From Planctomycetota bacterium (GTDB lineage Bacteria; Planctomycetota; MHYJ01; JACQXL01), in the NCBI GenBank assembly GCA_030018555.1, contig JASEHY010000002.1, positions 1-30,350 on the forward strand: a stretch of 30,350 nucleotides of DNA, read 5' to 3'. This document shows, in pieces, positions 21,953-30,202 of this stretch. The translations under genes and the position numbers were made by a program. Below the pieces are notes generated by a model that was given only the letters and a program-made list of their open reading frames with translations, did no database searches and was not told the DNA's origin. Each line of letters opens with the position of its first letter. Position 1 is the stretch's first letter.

Positions 21953-23323
21953 ATGCAAACCAATATCCGCAAGGAAATGGTTTTGGGCGCCTTATTCATT
22001 GTCGCCATTGTGTTGTTGATTTTCGTCAGCATTACTATCTCTAAATTGAATATCTTTTCTTCTCCTCAATACATCAAAGTGGTTTTTGAGGATAGTGGCG
22101 GACTGAAAAAAGGTGACACGGTGAGGGTTCTCGGAATGACTGCGGGGGTAGTATATCGCTTGAAACTACTATCTGATAATAGGATTAAAGTCTTTCTGAA
22201 ATTGTCAGAACCTGTTGAAATAAGAGAAGATTACCGTATTACCGTGGAAGAATCAAGCATGCTGGGGGGGAACTTTGTGGGAATAAATCCCGGCACACCG
22301 GGCAAACAAACAGTTCATCCGAAGGCAACTCTTAAAGGAAAGATGGTCCTGCCGGGTCTTGATGCCCTTACCAAATTTATACAGGATAATCAAAAAGAGG
22401 TTAAAGAGTTTTTCGAGCAGGGTATAAAGGTTATTAAAGAAACTGCCGAAGGCAAGGGTACTCTGGGAAAACTTCTTACCGACGAGGAGCTTTATACCAG
22501 TCTTAAAGAAACTTCTCAATCACTGAAAAATACCATAGAAAAAATAGAGTCTGGCGAAGGTAGCGCAGGCAAATTTATCAATGACGATAGACTATATATT
22601 GACCTGAAGGATTCTGTGGAATCGCTCAAAAAGACCGTTAAGGAGGTTGAATCAGGTAAGGGTTTCTTAGGCAAACTTATCTATGATGAGAAACTTTCTA
22701 CACAGGTCTCTGATGTTGGTGACTCCGCAATAAAACTTATAGAATCAGCAGTCAGGACAAAAGTATTTGCCGGGGTTGATGTGAAATATTATCCGGAATC
22801 AATTATGAGCGTGTCAAATATATTTATGAAAATCCAGCCGAGGGAAAGTAAATATTTTATCCTGGGCGGTTCTGTTCTGTCTCTTGACCGAGATGGAGAT
22901 ATCAAGTTTGAGGAACAGCGTAATAATAAAGACCAGACCTTTATAAAGGCAAATGTTCAGATTGCTTATAAATTTCTTGATAACAAGGTAACTTTTAGAA
23001 CGGGTCTGATAGAAGGGAAATTTGGTGGAGCGTTAGATTATAATTATTCAGTTACTGGTAGTTTAGTCAGTGGTATTTCTTTATCTCTTGAAGGCAGGGA
23101 CTCCTATAATGACCTACGTCGTGAGAAAATAGATGAGGAGTTAAAATATTCTCTGGTCAGAGTGTATGGTTCGGTTAAATTCGGCAATCATCTCAGAATC
23201 TTTGCAGGGGGTTCGCGTCTATTCAACGGCACGCCAGAATTAGAATTCATTGTCGGGGTCTCTTTTGAATACCTTGATGAGGACATTAAGAATTTTGTAA
23301 CGCTATTGGGGTTATCTCGTTAA
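21953..23323 (+). CDS. MCE/MlaD-family lipid transport protein with a C-terminal beta-rich domain
   Basis: A 456-residue protein with an N-terminal membrane helix (about 9-30), then a single MCE domain (about 38-120: VVFEDSGGLKKGDTVRVLGM to ESSMLGGNFVGINPG). Three GxGxxGKxxxDxxLY-like units follow (about 165-260: GKGTLGKLLTDEELYTSL, GEGSAGKFINDDRLYIDL, GKGFLGKLIYDEKL). The last 190 residues are alternating beta-strand sequence ending in a possible outer membrane or barrel-like segment. MCE proteins shuttle phospholipids between diderm membranes. The MlaE permease and MlaF ATPase partners are not next to it. The fusion to a strand-rich C-terminus suggests it reaches the outer membrane by itself; this is inference. 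Confidence 0.9.
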   Translation: MQTNIRKEMVLGALFIVAIVLLIFVSITISKLNIFSSPQYIKVVFEDSGGLKKGDTVRVLGMTAGVVYRLKLLSDNRIKVFLKLSEPVEIREDYRITVEESSMLGGNFVGINPGTPGKQTVHPKATLKGKMVLPGLDALTKFIQDNQKEVKEFFEQGIKVIKETAEGKGTLGKLLTDEELYTSLKETSQSLKNTIEKIESGEGSAGKFINDDRLYIDLKDSVESLKKTVKEVESGKGFLGKLIYDEKLSTQVSDVGDSAIKLIESAVRTKVFAGVDVKYYPESIMSVSNIFMKIQPRESKYFILGGSVLSLDRDGDIKFEEQRNNKDQTFIKANVQIAYKFLDNKVTFRTGLIEGKFGGALDYNYSVTGSLVSGISLSLEGRDSYNDLRREKIDEELKYSLVRVYGSVKFGNHLRIFAGGSRLFNGTPELEFIVGVSFEYLDEDIKNFVTLLGLSR

Positions 23324-23362
23324 CCCAACCCATCCAGATGAGCTGGGTTAATATGCACATCT

Positions 23363-24502
23363 ATGGTGAATAAACTACTTTCTGCCTCAAACATCAGAAA
23401 TATCCTGGTTATGAGATTAGGCGGTATCGGTGATGTAGTAATGGCAACCCCAGCATTACGGGCATTAAAATCGCACTATCCAAATGCCAGGATTACTGTG
23501 CTGGCGGAAGAACCTGCAGCCGAAGTTATCCGCGGGGCTCCTTATGTGGATAACCTCATATCCTTTAGAGGATTATATGTTCATACCCGACGAGAAACGT
23601 TATCGCAATTATTATCATCTGTAAAACATGAGTATCAGTTTATTAAAACACTACTCACCAACCGCTATGACCTTTTTATAAACCTTCATCTGTTACTGGG
23701 TTGGAAAACTACAATAAGACCTATGCTGACGGCTTATTTAAGCCGTAGCCGGTTGCGAGCAGGACTGGATACCGATGGTAAGGGCTTCTTCGTTAACATC
23801 AAAGTGCCGGACAAAGGTCTTAGCCACCGCCATCTCGTTGTCCGCTCTCTTGATGTGGTCAGAGCAGTTGGAGCCGATACTGATAATAAATATACTGGGG
23901 TCTATATCACAGATAACGACCATCTTTATAGCCAGCGGTTAATAGAAGAAATCACCTCTGGTCAAACGGGTTTGATAATTGGTATTAATCCTGGTGGTAA
24001 TCCGGCTTCGCCAACCACGAAATGTTGGCCCAGAGAGCGATTTGCTACAGTTGCGGATAATTTAGCCCAAAAATATAGCGCCCGGATTGTTATCACCGGA
24101 AGCCCTTCTGAAATAGCACTGGCAGAGAAAATGGCATCACTGATGAAGGTCAAGCCATTTATCGCCGCAGGCAGGACGACAGTTAAACAATTAGCCGCCC
24201 TGTTAAAACGATGTCATCTCTTTATCAGTAACGATACCGGACCAATGCATATCGCTGTGGCGATGGGAACACCAACAATTGGTATTTTTGGTGCGGGATT
24301 CTGGCCTGCTTTAGGGAACTATCCGCCGGAAACCAATTTTATTATGGTTCGGCACGAAGTTAATTGCTGGCCCTGTTACAAACTCCACTGTTACCAGCCA
24401 CGATGTTTAGAGGGAATAACTGTAGATACTGTGCTTAAGGCAGCCGAGACGCAAATTGAGACCGTTGAAAAACCTTTCAACGGGCTCATCCTGAGCCCGT
24501 AA
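23363..24502 (+). CDS. Glycosyltransferase family 9 (heptosyltransferase-like)
   Basis: A 379-residue GT-B fold enzyme of the family that adds heptoses to lipopolysaccharide core. The N-terminus has VMRLGGIGDVVMATPALRAL (about 16-35). The C-terminal donor domain has IGINPGGNPASPTTKCWPRE and SNDTGPMHIAVAMGTPTIGIFG. The acceptor and donor sugar cannot be read from sequence. WPCYKLHCYQPRC near the end is typical for GT9. The last residues (NGLILSP) and the stop come from a palindrome, CGGGCTCA-TCC-TGAGCCCG (24481-24499). It lies in a run with ATP-grasp, GT4 and pgpA genes. Confidence 0.93.
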   Translation: MVNKLLSASNIRNILVMRLGGIGDVVMATPALRALKSHYPNARITVLAEEPAAEVIRGAPYVDNLISFRGLYVHTRRETLSQLLSSVKHEYQFIKTLLTNRYDLFINLHLLLGWKTTIRPMLTAYLSRSRLRAGLDTDGKGFFVNIKVPDKGLSHRHLVVRSLDVVRAVGADTDNKYTGVYITDNDHLYSQRLIEEITSGQTGLIIGINPGGNPASPTTKCWPRERFATVADNLAQKYSARIVITGSPSEIALAEKMASLMKVKPFIAAGRTTVKQLAALLKRCHLFISNDTGPMHIAVAMGTPTIGIFGAGFWPALGNYPPETNFIMVRHEVNCWPCYKLHCYQPRCLEGITVDTVLKAAETQIETVEKPFNGLILSP

Positions 24503-24552
24503 GGGCGAAGGATCTCTATTGTTACGAGACCCTTCGCTCCGCTCAGGGTGAG
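24485..24552. repeat. Inverted-repeat element after the GT9 gene
   Basis: Two long imperfect arms, 24485-24516 and 24525-24552, pair through blocks CTGAGC/GCTCAG, GCGAAGG/CCTTCGC and TCTC/GAGA around a 9-nt loop. It begins inside the GT9 gene's 3' end and ends just before a TTGACT (24557-24562) that could be the -35 box of the next gene; the -10 there is weak. Confidence 0.7.
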
Positions 24553-24592
24553 ATTCTTGACTTTGTCAACAATCTCAAATTAGCAGATTAAG

Positions 24593-25795
24593 ATGAAAGT
24601 ATTAGTAACTGACGCTAATAATCGGGTTGCACTCTCAGTAGTCCGAGCATTAGGCGAAAGTGGCGTAAAAGTTTCCTCTCTTGAGCAAGAACAGTTTGCC
24701 CATCATCGCCCGCTCTGTTTTGATTCTAAATATGTCGGTAAACGGTTTATTATCCCGCCTATAGAAAGAGGTACCCGGACAATTGAGAAACTGCTCCGCT
24801 ATGCCACAGGACACGATATCATTCTGCCTGTTTCCATCAATATGCTCTTTGCGGTGGTCAAGAACCGCACCCTCTTTGAGAAACAAGGTATTCGCGTGCC
24901 CTACCACTCGTTAGAGCAGATTAGAACAGCCAATAATAAAACAGAACTTCTCAAGTTAGCAAAAGATATTCAAGTCCCTATCCCTGAAACATATTTTATC
25001 ACGGACTTATCTGAAATATCCGCTCTTACTTCTCCCTCGGTAGGGACAGTGAGTCCATCCTCAGGACGAACCTGCAGAGTGAACTTCCCCCTGGTAATAA
25101 AATTAAGCGATGACGAAGGTCTCTATCTTAAACCGCAGAAACGTTATTGTATCGTCAGTGATAAAATCACAGCAGAAAAAATATATCTTAAGATGCACGA
25201 AATAAAGCCATTTCCTTTGATTCAAGAATATATTGAAGGAGATATCTTTGGATTTTCTGCATTATTGAATAAAGGTAAGCCGATGGCTTTTTTCTGCCAT
25301 AAACGGCTCAGGCAATATCCTCTAAGCGGAGGACCAAGCACACTCTGCGAAGGCATCTATGACCGGACGCTTATAGAACAAGGTATGAGATTACTCAAAG
25401 TACTTGACTGGACAGGTATTGCAATGGTTGAGTTCAAGAAAGACACCAGAGATAACCAATATAAACTGATGGAGATAAACCCGCGGTTCTGGGGTTCACT
25501 GCCTCTGGCTATCCGCTCAGGTATTAATTTCCCCTATCTACTCTGTCAGATGGCAATGCAACAACCGATTACACCAACACTCAAATATAAAATCGGAGAA
25601 AAAACAAGGTTTCTGTTCTTAGACATAGGTGCTGTTTTTGTTGATAAACAGACCAACTTAAAGATAATGATTAATTTCTTTAATGACCTTCTGGATTCCA
25701 ATATAAAAGATGGGATTATGGACAGTGCCGACCCGAGACCGGCATTGCGATATATTAGAAACCGTTTAGGATTAAGACCCCTATTTAGGTGGTAA
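24593..25795 (+). CDS. ATP-grasp family protein
   Basis: A 400-residue ligase-like protein. The N-terminal pre-ATP-grasp domain starts VLVTDANNRVALSVVRALGE. The ATP-grasp core has FPLVIKLSDDEGLYL (about 164-178), LIQEYIEGDIFGFSALL and the metal-binding end MEINPRFWGSLPLAIRSG (about 307-324). Such proteins join a carboxylate to an amine or thiol with ATP. In glycan loci like this one they often modify surface sugars or make peptides, but no substrate is evident. Residues about 148-162 (SPSVGTVSPSSGRTC) look like extra sequence before the conserved FPLVIK strand and include a small palindrome, TCCCT-cggt-AGGGA. The stop codon lies in the target duplication of the hairpin element that follows. 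Confidence 0.88.
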   Translation: MKVLVTDANNRVALSVVRALGESGVKVSSLEQEQFAHHRPLCFDSKYVGKRFIIPPIERGTRTIEKLLRYATGHDIILPVSINMLFAVVKNRTLFEKQGIRVPYHSLEQIRTANNKTELLKLAKDIQVPIPETYFITDLSEISALTSPSVGTVSPSSGRTCRVNFPLVIKLSDDEGLYLKPQKRYCIVSDKITAEKIYLKMHEIKPFPLIQEYIEGDIFGFSALLNKGKPMAFFCHKRLRQYPLSGGPSTLCEGIYDRTLIEQGMRLLKVLDWTGIAMVEFKKDTRDNQYKLMEINPRFWGSLPLAIRSGINFPYLLCQMAMQQPITPTLKYKIGEKTRFLFLDIGAVFVDKQTNLKIMINFFNDLLDSNIKDGIMDSADPRPALRYIRNRLGLRPLFRW

Positions 25796-26000
25796 AACCA
25801 ATGCCGTTAAGTTAAGGAAAAAACGCTTATTTTACGCTTTTTGTCATTCTGAACGGCGTCCGCCTGAGGCGGACGGAGTGAAGAATCTCATTAAAACACC
25901 CATAAATTGAGATTCTTCGGTCGCTCCACTCCTCAGAATGACCGTATTTGAAGCGTTTATGAACATTATATGCTTAACTTAACGGCATTAGGGTAAAACC
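25791..26000. mobile_element. MITE-like hairpin element with terminal inverted repeats and target duplication
   Basis: The terminal arms are a perfect 17-bp inverted repeat, AATGCCGTTAAGTTAAG (25800-25816) and its complement (25973-25989). They extend to 19 bp with one mismatch (25798 and 25991). Inner paired blocks are AAACGCTT/AAGCGTTT, GTCATTCTGA/TCAGAATGAC and GAAGAATCTCA/TGAGATTCTTC. GGTAAAACC occurs on both sides (25791-25799 and 25992-26000). Removing the element and one copy leaves the ATP-grasp stop six bases before the GT4 ATG, so the genes were once tightly spaced. No transposase is encoded, so it must be mobilised in trans. A 15-bp palindrome (TCCGCC-TGA-GGCGGA, 25859-25873) is nested in the left arm. 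Confidence 0.85.
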
Positions 26001-26002
26001 TG

Positions 26003-27169
26003 ATGAGAAAGATAAAAGTTGTTCAGGTAATTACGCGTTTGATTCAAGGCGGAGCACAGAAGATATGTCTGGATATCGCCCAACATCTGCCTAAAGATAA
26101 ATATGAGGTCTATCTGGTCAGCGGTCCAGAGACGGGCGTAGAAGGTTCTTTATGGGAACGAGCAGAGAGAATAAAAGACATTAAAATAAAGGTTCTCACT
26201 GAACTTGTCCGAGAGATTTTACCTGTTAAGGATTTGATTGCCCTGCTTAAATTGACCGCCTTTTTCTATAAGACCAGACCGGATATTGTGCATTGCCATA
26301 CATCTAAAGCAGGGTTCATCGGATGTCTGGCAGGATGGTTGAGTTCAGTACCGGTTATTATTTACTCGCCGCACGGCCATCTTTTCGCATCGGCGGCGCA
26401 GATTCCCTCTGTTTCTGGTAAGCCCTTGAGATTGAAACTCTTTTATTACTTAAGCAGGCTGACTTGTCTCTTTGCCACCAAGATTATTGCCCAGAATAAC
26501 GCCGATAAAGAAGAACAGGTTAAAATCAGATTAGGAGACAGACGAAAATATGAAGTGGTCTATAATGCGATTGAACTAAATAGGGGAGAAACTTCTGAAG
26601 AAAGAGAGGTGGTAATTCCAGAAAATCGCCATCCGCTTCTGGCGGTCGTCGGACGGCTTAGCACAGAAAAAGGGCACAGATATCTCTTGTCTACAATTAA
26701 ATTGGTTGCCAGGGTTTATCCCCAGGTCTTACTACTCGTTATTGGCGATGGAATACTCAGGAATGAATTAGAAGGTTTTACCGAACAGATTGGTATTAGA
26801 GACAATGTAATGTTCCTCGGCTTATCTAAAGAACCGTCAATTATAATCAAAAAAGCAGACACCCTGATTTTACCTTCTCTTTATGAGTCATTTGGGATTG
26901 TATTATTGGAAGCGATGGCAGAGAAAAAACCGGTCATTGCGACAAATGTAAACGGCATACCTGATGTTGTAGAGAATGGCAGAACAGGTATTCTGGTTCC
27001 GCCGGCTGACCCTCAAGCACTATCTGACGCAATTATCAAATTAACCAACAATAAAGAAATGGCAAAACAAATGGGATTATCTGGTTATGAACGACTCAAA
27101 CAGCATTTCCTCCTGGACAGGATGATGAATAAACTTGATTGCCTTTATACCTGCTTATACACCACTTAG
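26003..27169 (+). CDS. Glycosyltransferase family 4
   Basis: A 388-residue GT-B enzyme. The N-terminal acceptor domain begins VVQVITRLIQGGAQKICLDI and has PDIVHCHTSKAGFIGCLAG (about 93-111). The C-terminal donor domain has LLAVVGRLSTEKGHRYLL (about 211) and the E-x7-E motif (ESFGIVLLEAMAEKKPVIAT, about 298-317), and ends in the usual helices. It transfers a sugar from a nucleotide donor to a glycan or lipid carrier. With the DegT aminotransferase, GT9 and ATP-grasp genes it points to a surface polysaccharide. The start ATG is six bases from where the ATP-grasp stop would lie without the inserted hairpin element, consistent with ancestral co-translation. Confidence 0.95.
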   Translation: MRKIKVVQVITRLIQGGAQKICLDIAQHLPKDKYEVYLVSGPETGVEGSLWERAERIKDIKIKVLTELVREILPVKDLIALLKLTAFFYKTRPDIVHCHTSKAGFIGCLAGWLSSVPVIIYSPHGHLFASAAQIPSVSGKPLRLKLFYYLSRLTCLFATKIIAQNNADKEEQVKIRLGDRRKYEVVYNAIELNRGETSEEREVVIPENRHPLLAVVGRLSTEKGHRYLLSTIKLVARVYPQVLLLVIGDGILRNELEGFTEQIGIRDNVMFLGLSKEPSIIIKKADTLILPSLYESFGIVLLEAMAEKKPVIATNVNGIPDVVENGRTGILVPPADPQALSDAIIKLTNNKEMAKQMGLSGYERLKQHFLLDRMMNKLDCLYTCLYTT

Positions 27170-27222
27170 CACAGTACACTGATTACAGAAGAAAACAGAT
27201 GAATACCGATTGATGACCGAGA

Positions 27223-27687
27223 ATGAAAAAAAGGTTATTATTATACTTGGTAAGTATGGGCTATGCTCATCATTTGCCGTTTCTTAAAGGAACATTTGGG
27301 ACTCTGGGTGCTACCTTACTTTATTTTCTGGTATATTTTACTGTAGGTAGCGAATTGCATATTTATTTCTGTTTGATTCTATTTGTTATTTTTACCATTG
27401 TAAGTTACCTTACTGAACCGTTGGCACAGAGTTATTTGGGTAACGATGACCCTCCTTCTTTTATTATTGACGAGTGGGCAGGATTCTTTGGCACGATTCT
27501 ATTTCTGCCTCCACAGATTAACTGGATAATCTACGGTTTTATTGCCTTTCGGTTCTTTGATATTGTCAAACCTCCCCCTTTAAGACGACTGGAAAAGATT
27601 AGAGGAGGTATTGTCTGGGATGATATTGGTGCGGCTATTTATGCCGGGTTGACATTGCAGGTAGTTCGGTATCTTATTACAATATAG
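27223..27687 (+). CDS. pgpA: Phosphatidylglycerophosphatase A
   Basis: A 154-residue membrane enzyme that removes phosphate from phosphatidylglycerophosphate to make phosphatidylglycerol. The conserved KGTFGTLGA near the start, DPPSFIIDEWAGFFG (about 80-94) and the C-terminal FRFFDIVKPPPLRRLEKIRG and WDDIGAAIYAG contain the acidic catalytic residues of the family. Three or four hydrophobic segments are seen. The length matches PgpA. It follows the GT4 gene by about 50 bp that hold repeat-like sequence (about 27170-27222). It converges on the FecR-HEAT gene. Confidence 0.94.
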   Translation: MKKRLLLYLVSMGYAHHLPFLKGTFGTLGATLLYFLVYFTVGSELHIYFCLILFVIFTIVSYLTEPLAQSYLGNDDPPSFIIDEWAGFFGTILFLPPQINWIIYGFIAFRFFDIVKPPPLRRLEKIRGGIVWDDIGAAIYAGLTLQVVRYLITI

Positions 27688-27738
27688 CGGTGATATAAAA
27701 CTCTGACCGCTCTGCTAAACTGAAAGAAGGTCGCCGAT

Positions 27739-27772
27739 ACGGACGAAACTGGTTGTGCCCTTACTCGTCCGT
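27739..27772. terminator. Possible bidirectional terminator between pgpA and the FecR-HEAT gene
   Basis: Arms ACGGACGA (27739-27746) and TCGTCCGT (27765-27772) form an 8-bp stem with an 18-nt loop. It overlaps the last codons of the minus-strand gene. There is no strong T-run on either side, so it is weak evidence. Confidence 0.3.
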
Positions 27773-30019
27773 AAAACTAAGGAGTGTTTTCAGGGTCTGA
27801 AGTGCGAACATTATTTCCTGACGCAGGACTTTGTCCTTAGTAGTCTCAAGCATATTTTTAAGAATATAGATGTCTTTTTTCTCGCCGATATTAGCGATTA
27901 TTTTAAGAAAGCAGGAAACAAGAATCCTGTCGTTATCATTTAAGAGCGTTCTAACAAACACCCGACAGCGTTGATTTCGTATTCCTTCAAGTAATACGAT
28001 AATCCGGTCGGCTAATTCTTTAAGATTGCTCTCCTCCAGCGGATTGATTTTCCAGCGGTTGACCAAATCCCGATAAGCATACACAAGAAGTTCCATCGCA
28101 AAAGAACTGGCACTCTCATCATCTGAGATAATGCGATAAACCTGCTGTATTGCCTGCAGAATAATATCAGGATTTTTAAGGTCAATGATATTTCTAAATG
28201 ATTCAAAAGACTGAACTTTTTCTAGTCCTGCTAATATATATAAGCCCTCTGATTTGACAGAAAAATCCTTGCTTGATAATCCAATAGAGAGCAGTTGCTT
28301 TATTAATTTGTCTTGAACCTGTGGTGTTTCCATATCTGCGAGGGTCTTCAGAGCAAACAATTTTGTCATTTCGTCCTGACTCTCCGCAAGGTTATAAAGT
28401 CGTTCCGAGAGTAAAGAATACGCTTTTTCCCCTTCTATACGAACTATTGAATAACTCGCCGCTATTATTATTCTGTAATCAGATTCATTATTGAGGAGAG
28501 AATGAAGAATGGGTAATGCTGATGGACTACTAATCCCGGATAGGGTTTCTATAGCAGTATCCAGAAGAAGTTCGTTTCGCTTCTCATCCTTTTTGATAAT
28601 ACTGACGAGATGATTTATCAATGGTTGAACTGTTTCGCGAGATAATGCTTTCTGAACGCTCAAAGTAAGAAGGCATATTTTCTCAGTATCAATCTGTTCT
28701 GTCCTTCCGAGGGAGGATAAATCCAATAAGGTCTTATTTCCGCTCTCGGGGTTAATCCCGACCAAACTTGATGCGGCAGCATAGCGGTTGCCTATATAAT
28801 AATCTTGCGATTTGATGATGTCCTTTAAGGTCGGATATAATTCCTCTGTGCCAAACCGACTTAAAAGCCGACTGATATATAATGCGCTGTGTTTTCTTAC
28901 AGGAGTGCTCTTGAGAAAAATTATTAAATATGGAACGATTTTTTCTCCCTGGCTTGTTAAGATTGCCTCGGCTACAATAGCATTATCAAAATCGCCATCT
29001 TCAAGGGATTGCCCGGCTATTTCTAAAAGACGAGAGGTCTCATTAGCAGTATCACTCGCCTCGCTTCCCCAGCCTCGCTCTCGCTCGGCGAGGCGGGCGC
29101 TTCGGCGGAGCGGGAAGGTAAAGCTGGTCGGTTTTATGCTGACACTAAAAGCAACCTTATCATCAGGTTTTATCTGGTAAGAATAGTTTTTCCATTGAAC
29201 CTCCGCCATTCCTTCCTCAAGTGCTATTGTAGTAACCTCAATTCTGCCCTCTTTATTAGAGGTATCACTCACCCATCCACCACCTTTTCTGTCTCTAATT
29301 TCTGGTAGGGATGGATATTTTAGATGGCTAACTTTAAGCCGGGTGCCGATAACCTTGATATTACCTGCGATGGTCTTGATGAACAATGGCTTCTGCTGGG
29401 GAGTGGCTTTTAGATATACCACTCCATACTCAAGTGAAATAGTGCCACGGCTATTTTCCTGTGCGTACGGGAACACCAGATGTAGAGCGGTCTTTCTATC
29501 CATCTCAATGCTGGTCTTATCTGCCAATACAATCTGTGCCTTTTGGTTTTCTGTTCTTATTAAGTCCTGCTTATCTACATAGTAAGGACCTTTTATGGCA
29601 AAGGAATCCGTGTTATCTCCCCGCTGGACAAATATCGTCCCTTCGGTGAGAACAATCCGGTTGGCTGCTTTATCCGGGGCTCGGATAACAAACCAGACGA
29701 TAACAGTCAATAAAAATACTGCCACGGCTGATGCGATATCATATCTGAAGCGTCGGAAGAATAAATAGAAAGGTGTTTCTCTCTCAGAAGTGGCTATTAA
29801 CTCATCAATCTTCTGATTAGTCTTAGAAACAAAATCAGGTGCTGGCTCTACATTAGACCATTTCAGGAGAAGTGGCGATAGTTTTTTGATACGGGAAAAG
29901 GATTCCTTACATCCCGAACAGGTCTGCAGATGCTCGGTAACAATTAACATCTCATCACCATTGAGATGGTCTCTCAGGTATGAATCTAATTCTAATTGTA
30001 CCCGCTCACAGTTATACAT
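27761..30019 (-). CDS. Anti-sigma factor-like membrane protein with FecR and HEAT-repeat domains
   Basis: A 752-residue protein. The N-terminal zinc-finger anti-sigma domain has H-x3-C-x2-C (His30, Cys34, Cys37). One membrane helix is at about 94-112. A FecR-type beta domain follows at about 121-290 (EGTIFVQRGD, IRTENQKAQIVLADKTSIEM, IKVIGTRLKVS). The last 400 residues are HEAT-like helical repeats (LSRFGTEELYPTLKDIIKSQ, ALPILHSLLNNES and similar). It presumably binds the ECF sigma encoded upstream and senses an external signal through the FecR and HEAT parts. The block FPLRRSARLAERERGWGSEA between FecR and HEAT is encoded by a GC-rich palindrome (29055-29114) that is also present, shorter, in the spacer at 30153-30182. 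AGGA lies a few bases before the ATG. Confidence 0.88.
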   Translation of the reverse strand: MYNCERVQLELDSYLRDHLNGDEMLIVTEHLQTCSGCKESFSRIKKLSPLLLKWSNVEPAPDFVSKTNQKIDELIATSERETPFYLFFRRFRYDIASAVAVFLLTVIVWFVIRAPDKAANRIVLTEGTIFVQRGDNTDSFAIKGPYYVDKQDLIRTENQKAQIVLADKTSIEMDRKTALHLVFPYAQENSRGTISLEYGVVYLKATPQQKPLFIKTIAGNIKVIGTRLKVSHLKYPSLPEIRDRKGGGWVSDTSNKEGRIEVTTIALEEGMAEVQWKNYSYQIKPDDKVAFSVSIKPTSFTFPLRRSARLAERERGWGSEASDTANETSRLLEIAGQSLEDGDFDNAIVAEAILTSQGEKIVPYLIIFLKSTPVRKHSALYISRLLSRFGTEELYPTLKDIIKSQDYYIGNRYAAASSLVGINPESGNKTLLDLSSLGRTEQIDTEKICLLTLSVQKALSRETVQPLINHLVSIIKKDEKRNELLLDTAIETLSGISSPSALPILHSLLNNESDYRIIIAASYSIVRIEGEKAYSLLSERLYNLAESQDEMTKLFALKTLADMETPQVQDKLIKQLLSIGLSSKDFSVKSEGLYILAGLEKVQSFESFRNIIDLKNPDIILQAIQQVYRIISDDESASSFAMELLVYAYRDLVNRWKINPLEESNLKELADRIIVLLEGIRNQRCRVFVRTLLNDNDRILVSCFLKIIANIGEKKDIYILKNMLETTKDKVLRQEIMFALQTLKTLLSFTDE
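29055..29114. repeat. GC-rich palindromic element inside the FecR-HEAT gene
   Basis: The blocks CTCGCCTCGCTTCC (29055-29068) and GCTTCGGCGGAGCGGG (29099-29114) are the same as two abutting blocks at 30153-30182. Here they are split by a 30-bp segment (29069-29098) that itself has arms GCCTCGC/GCGAGGC. The 30-bp segment is exactly ten codons (ARLAERERGW on the coding strand), so the frame is kept. Confidence 0.8.
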
Positions 30020-30066
30020 AATCTTAATCCTGAACTCTTGCGCGAAAACGCATAAAACACCCTTTT

Positions 30067-30190
30067 TGTCATTGCGAGGTCGCCAAAGGCGACCGTGGCA
30101 ATCTTAATGTTTATGCGGTAAATATGGGATTGCTTCGTCGCTCCGCTCCTCGCTCGCCTCGCTTCCGCTTCGGCGGAGCGGGCAATGACA
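30067..30190. repeat. MITE-like inverted repeat between the second sigma and anti-sigma genes
   Basis: Outer arms TGTCATTGC (30067-30075) and GCAATGACA (30182-30190) and inner arms GCAATC (30098-30103) and GATTGC (30128-30133) form a long hairpin. The left arm holds a 15-bp palindrome, GTCGCC-AAA-GGCGAC (30079-30093). The right arm holds the GC-rich block shared with the FecR-HEAT gene. The element seems to have pushed the anti-sigma gene away from its promoter and sigma partner. Confidence 0.75.
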
Positions 30191-30202
30191 CTGCTGGGAC
30201 GC

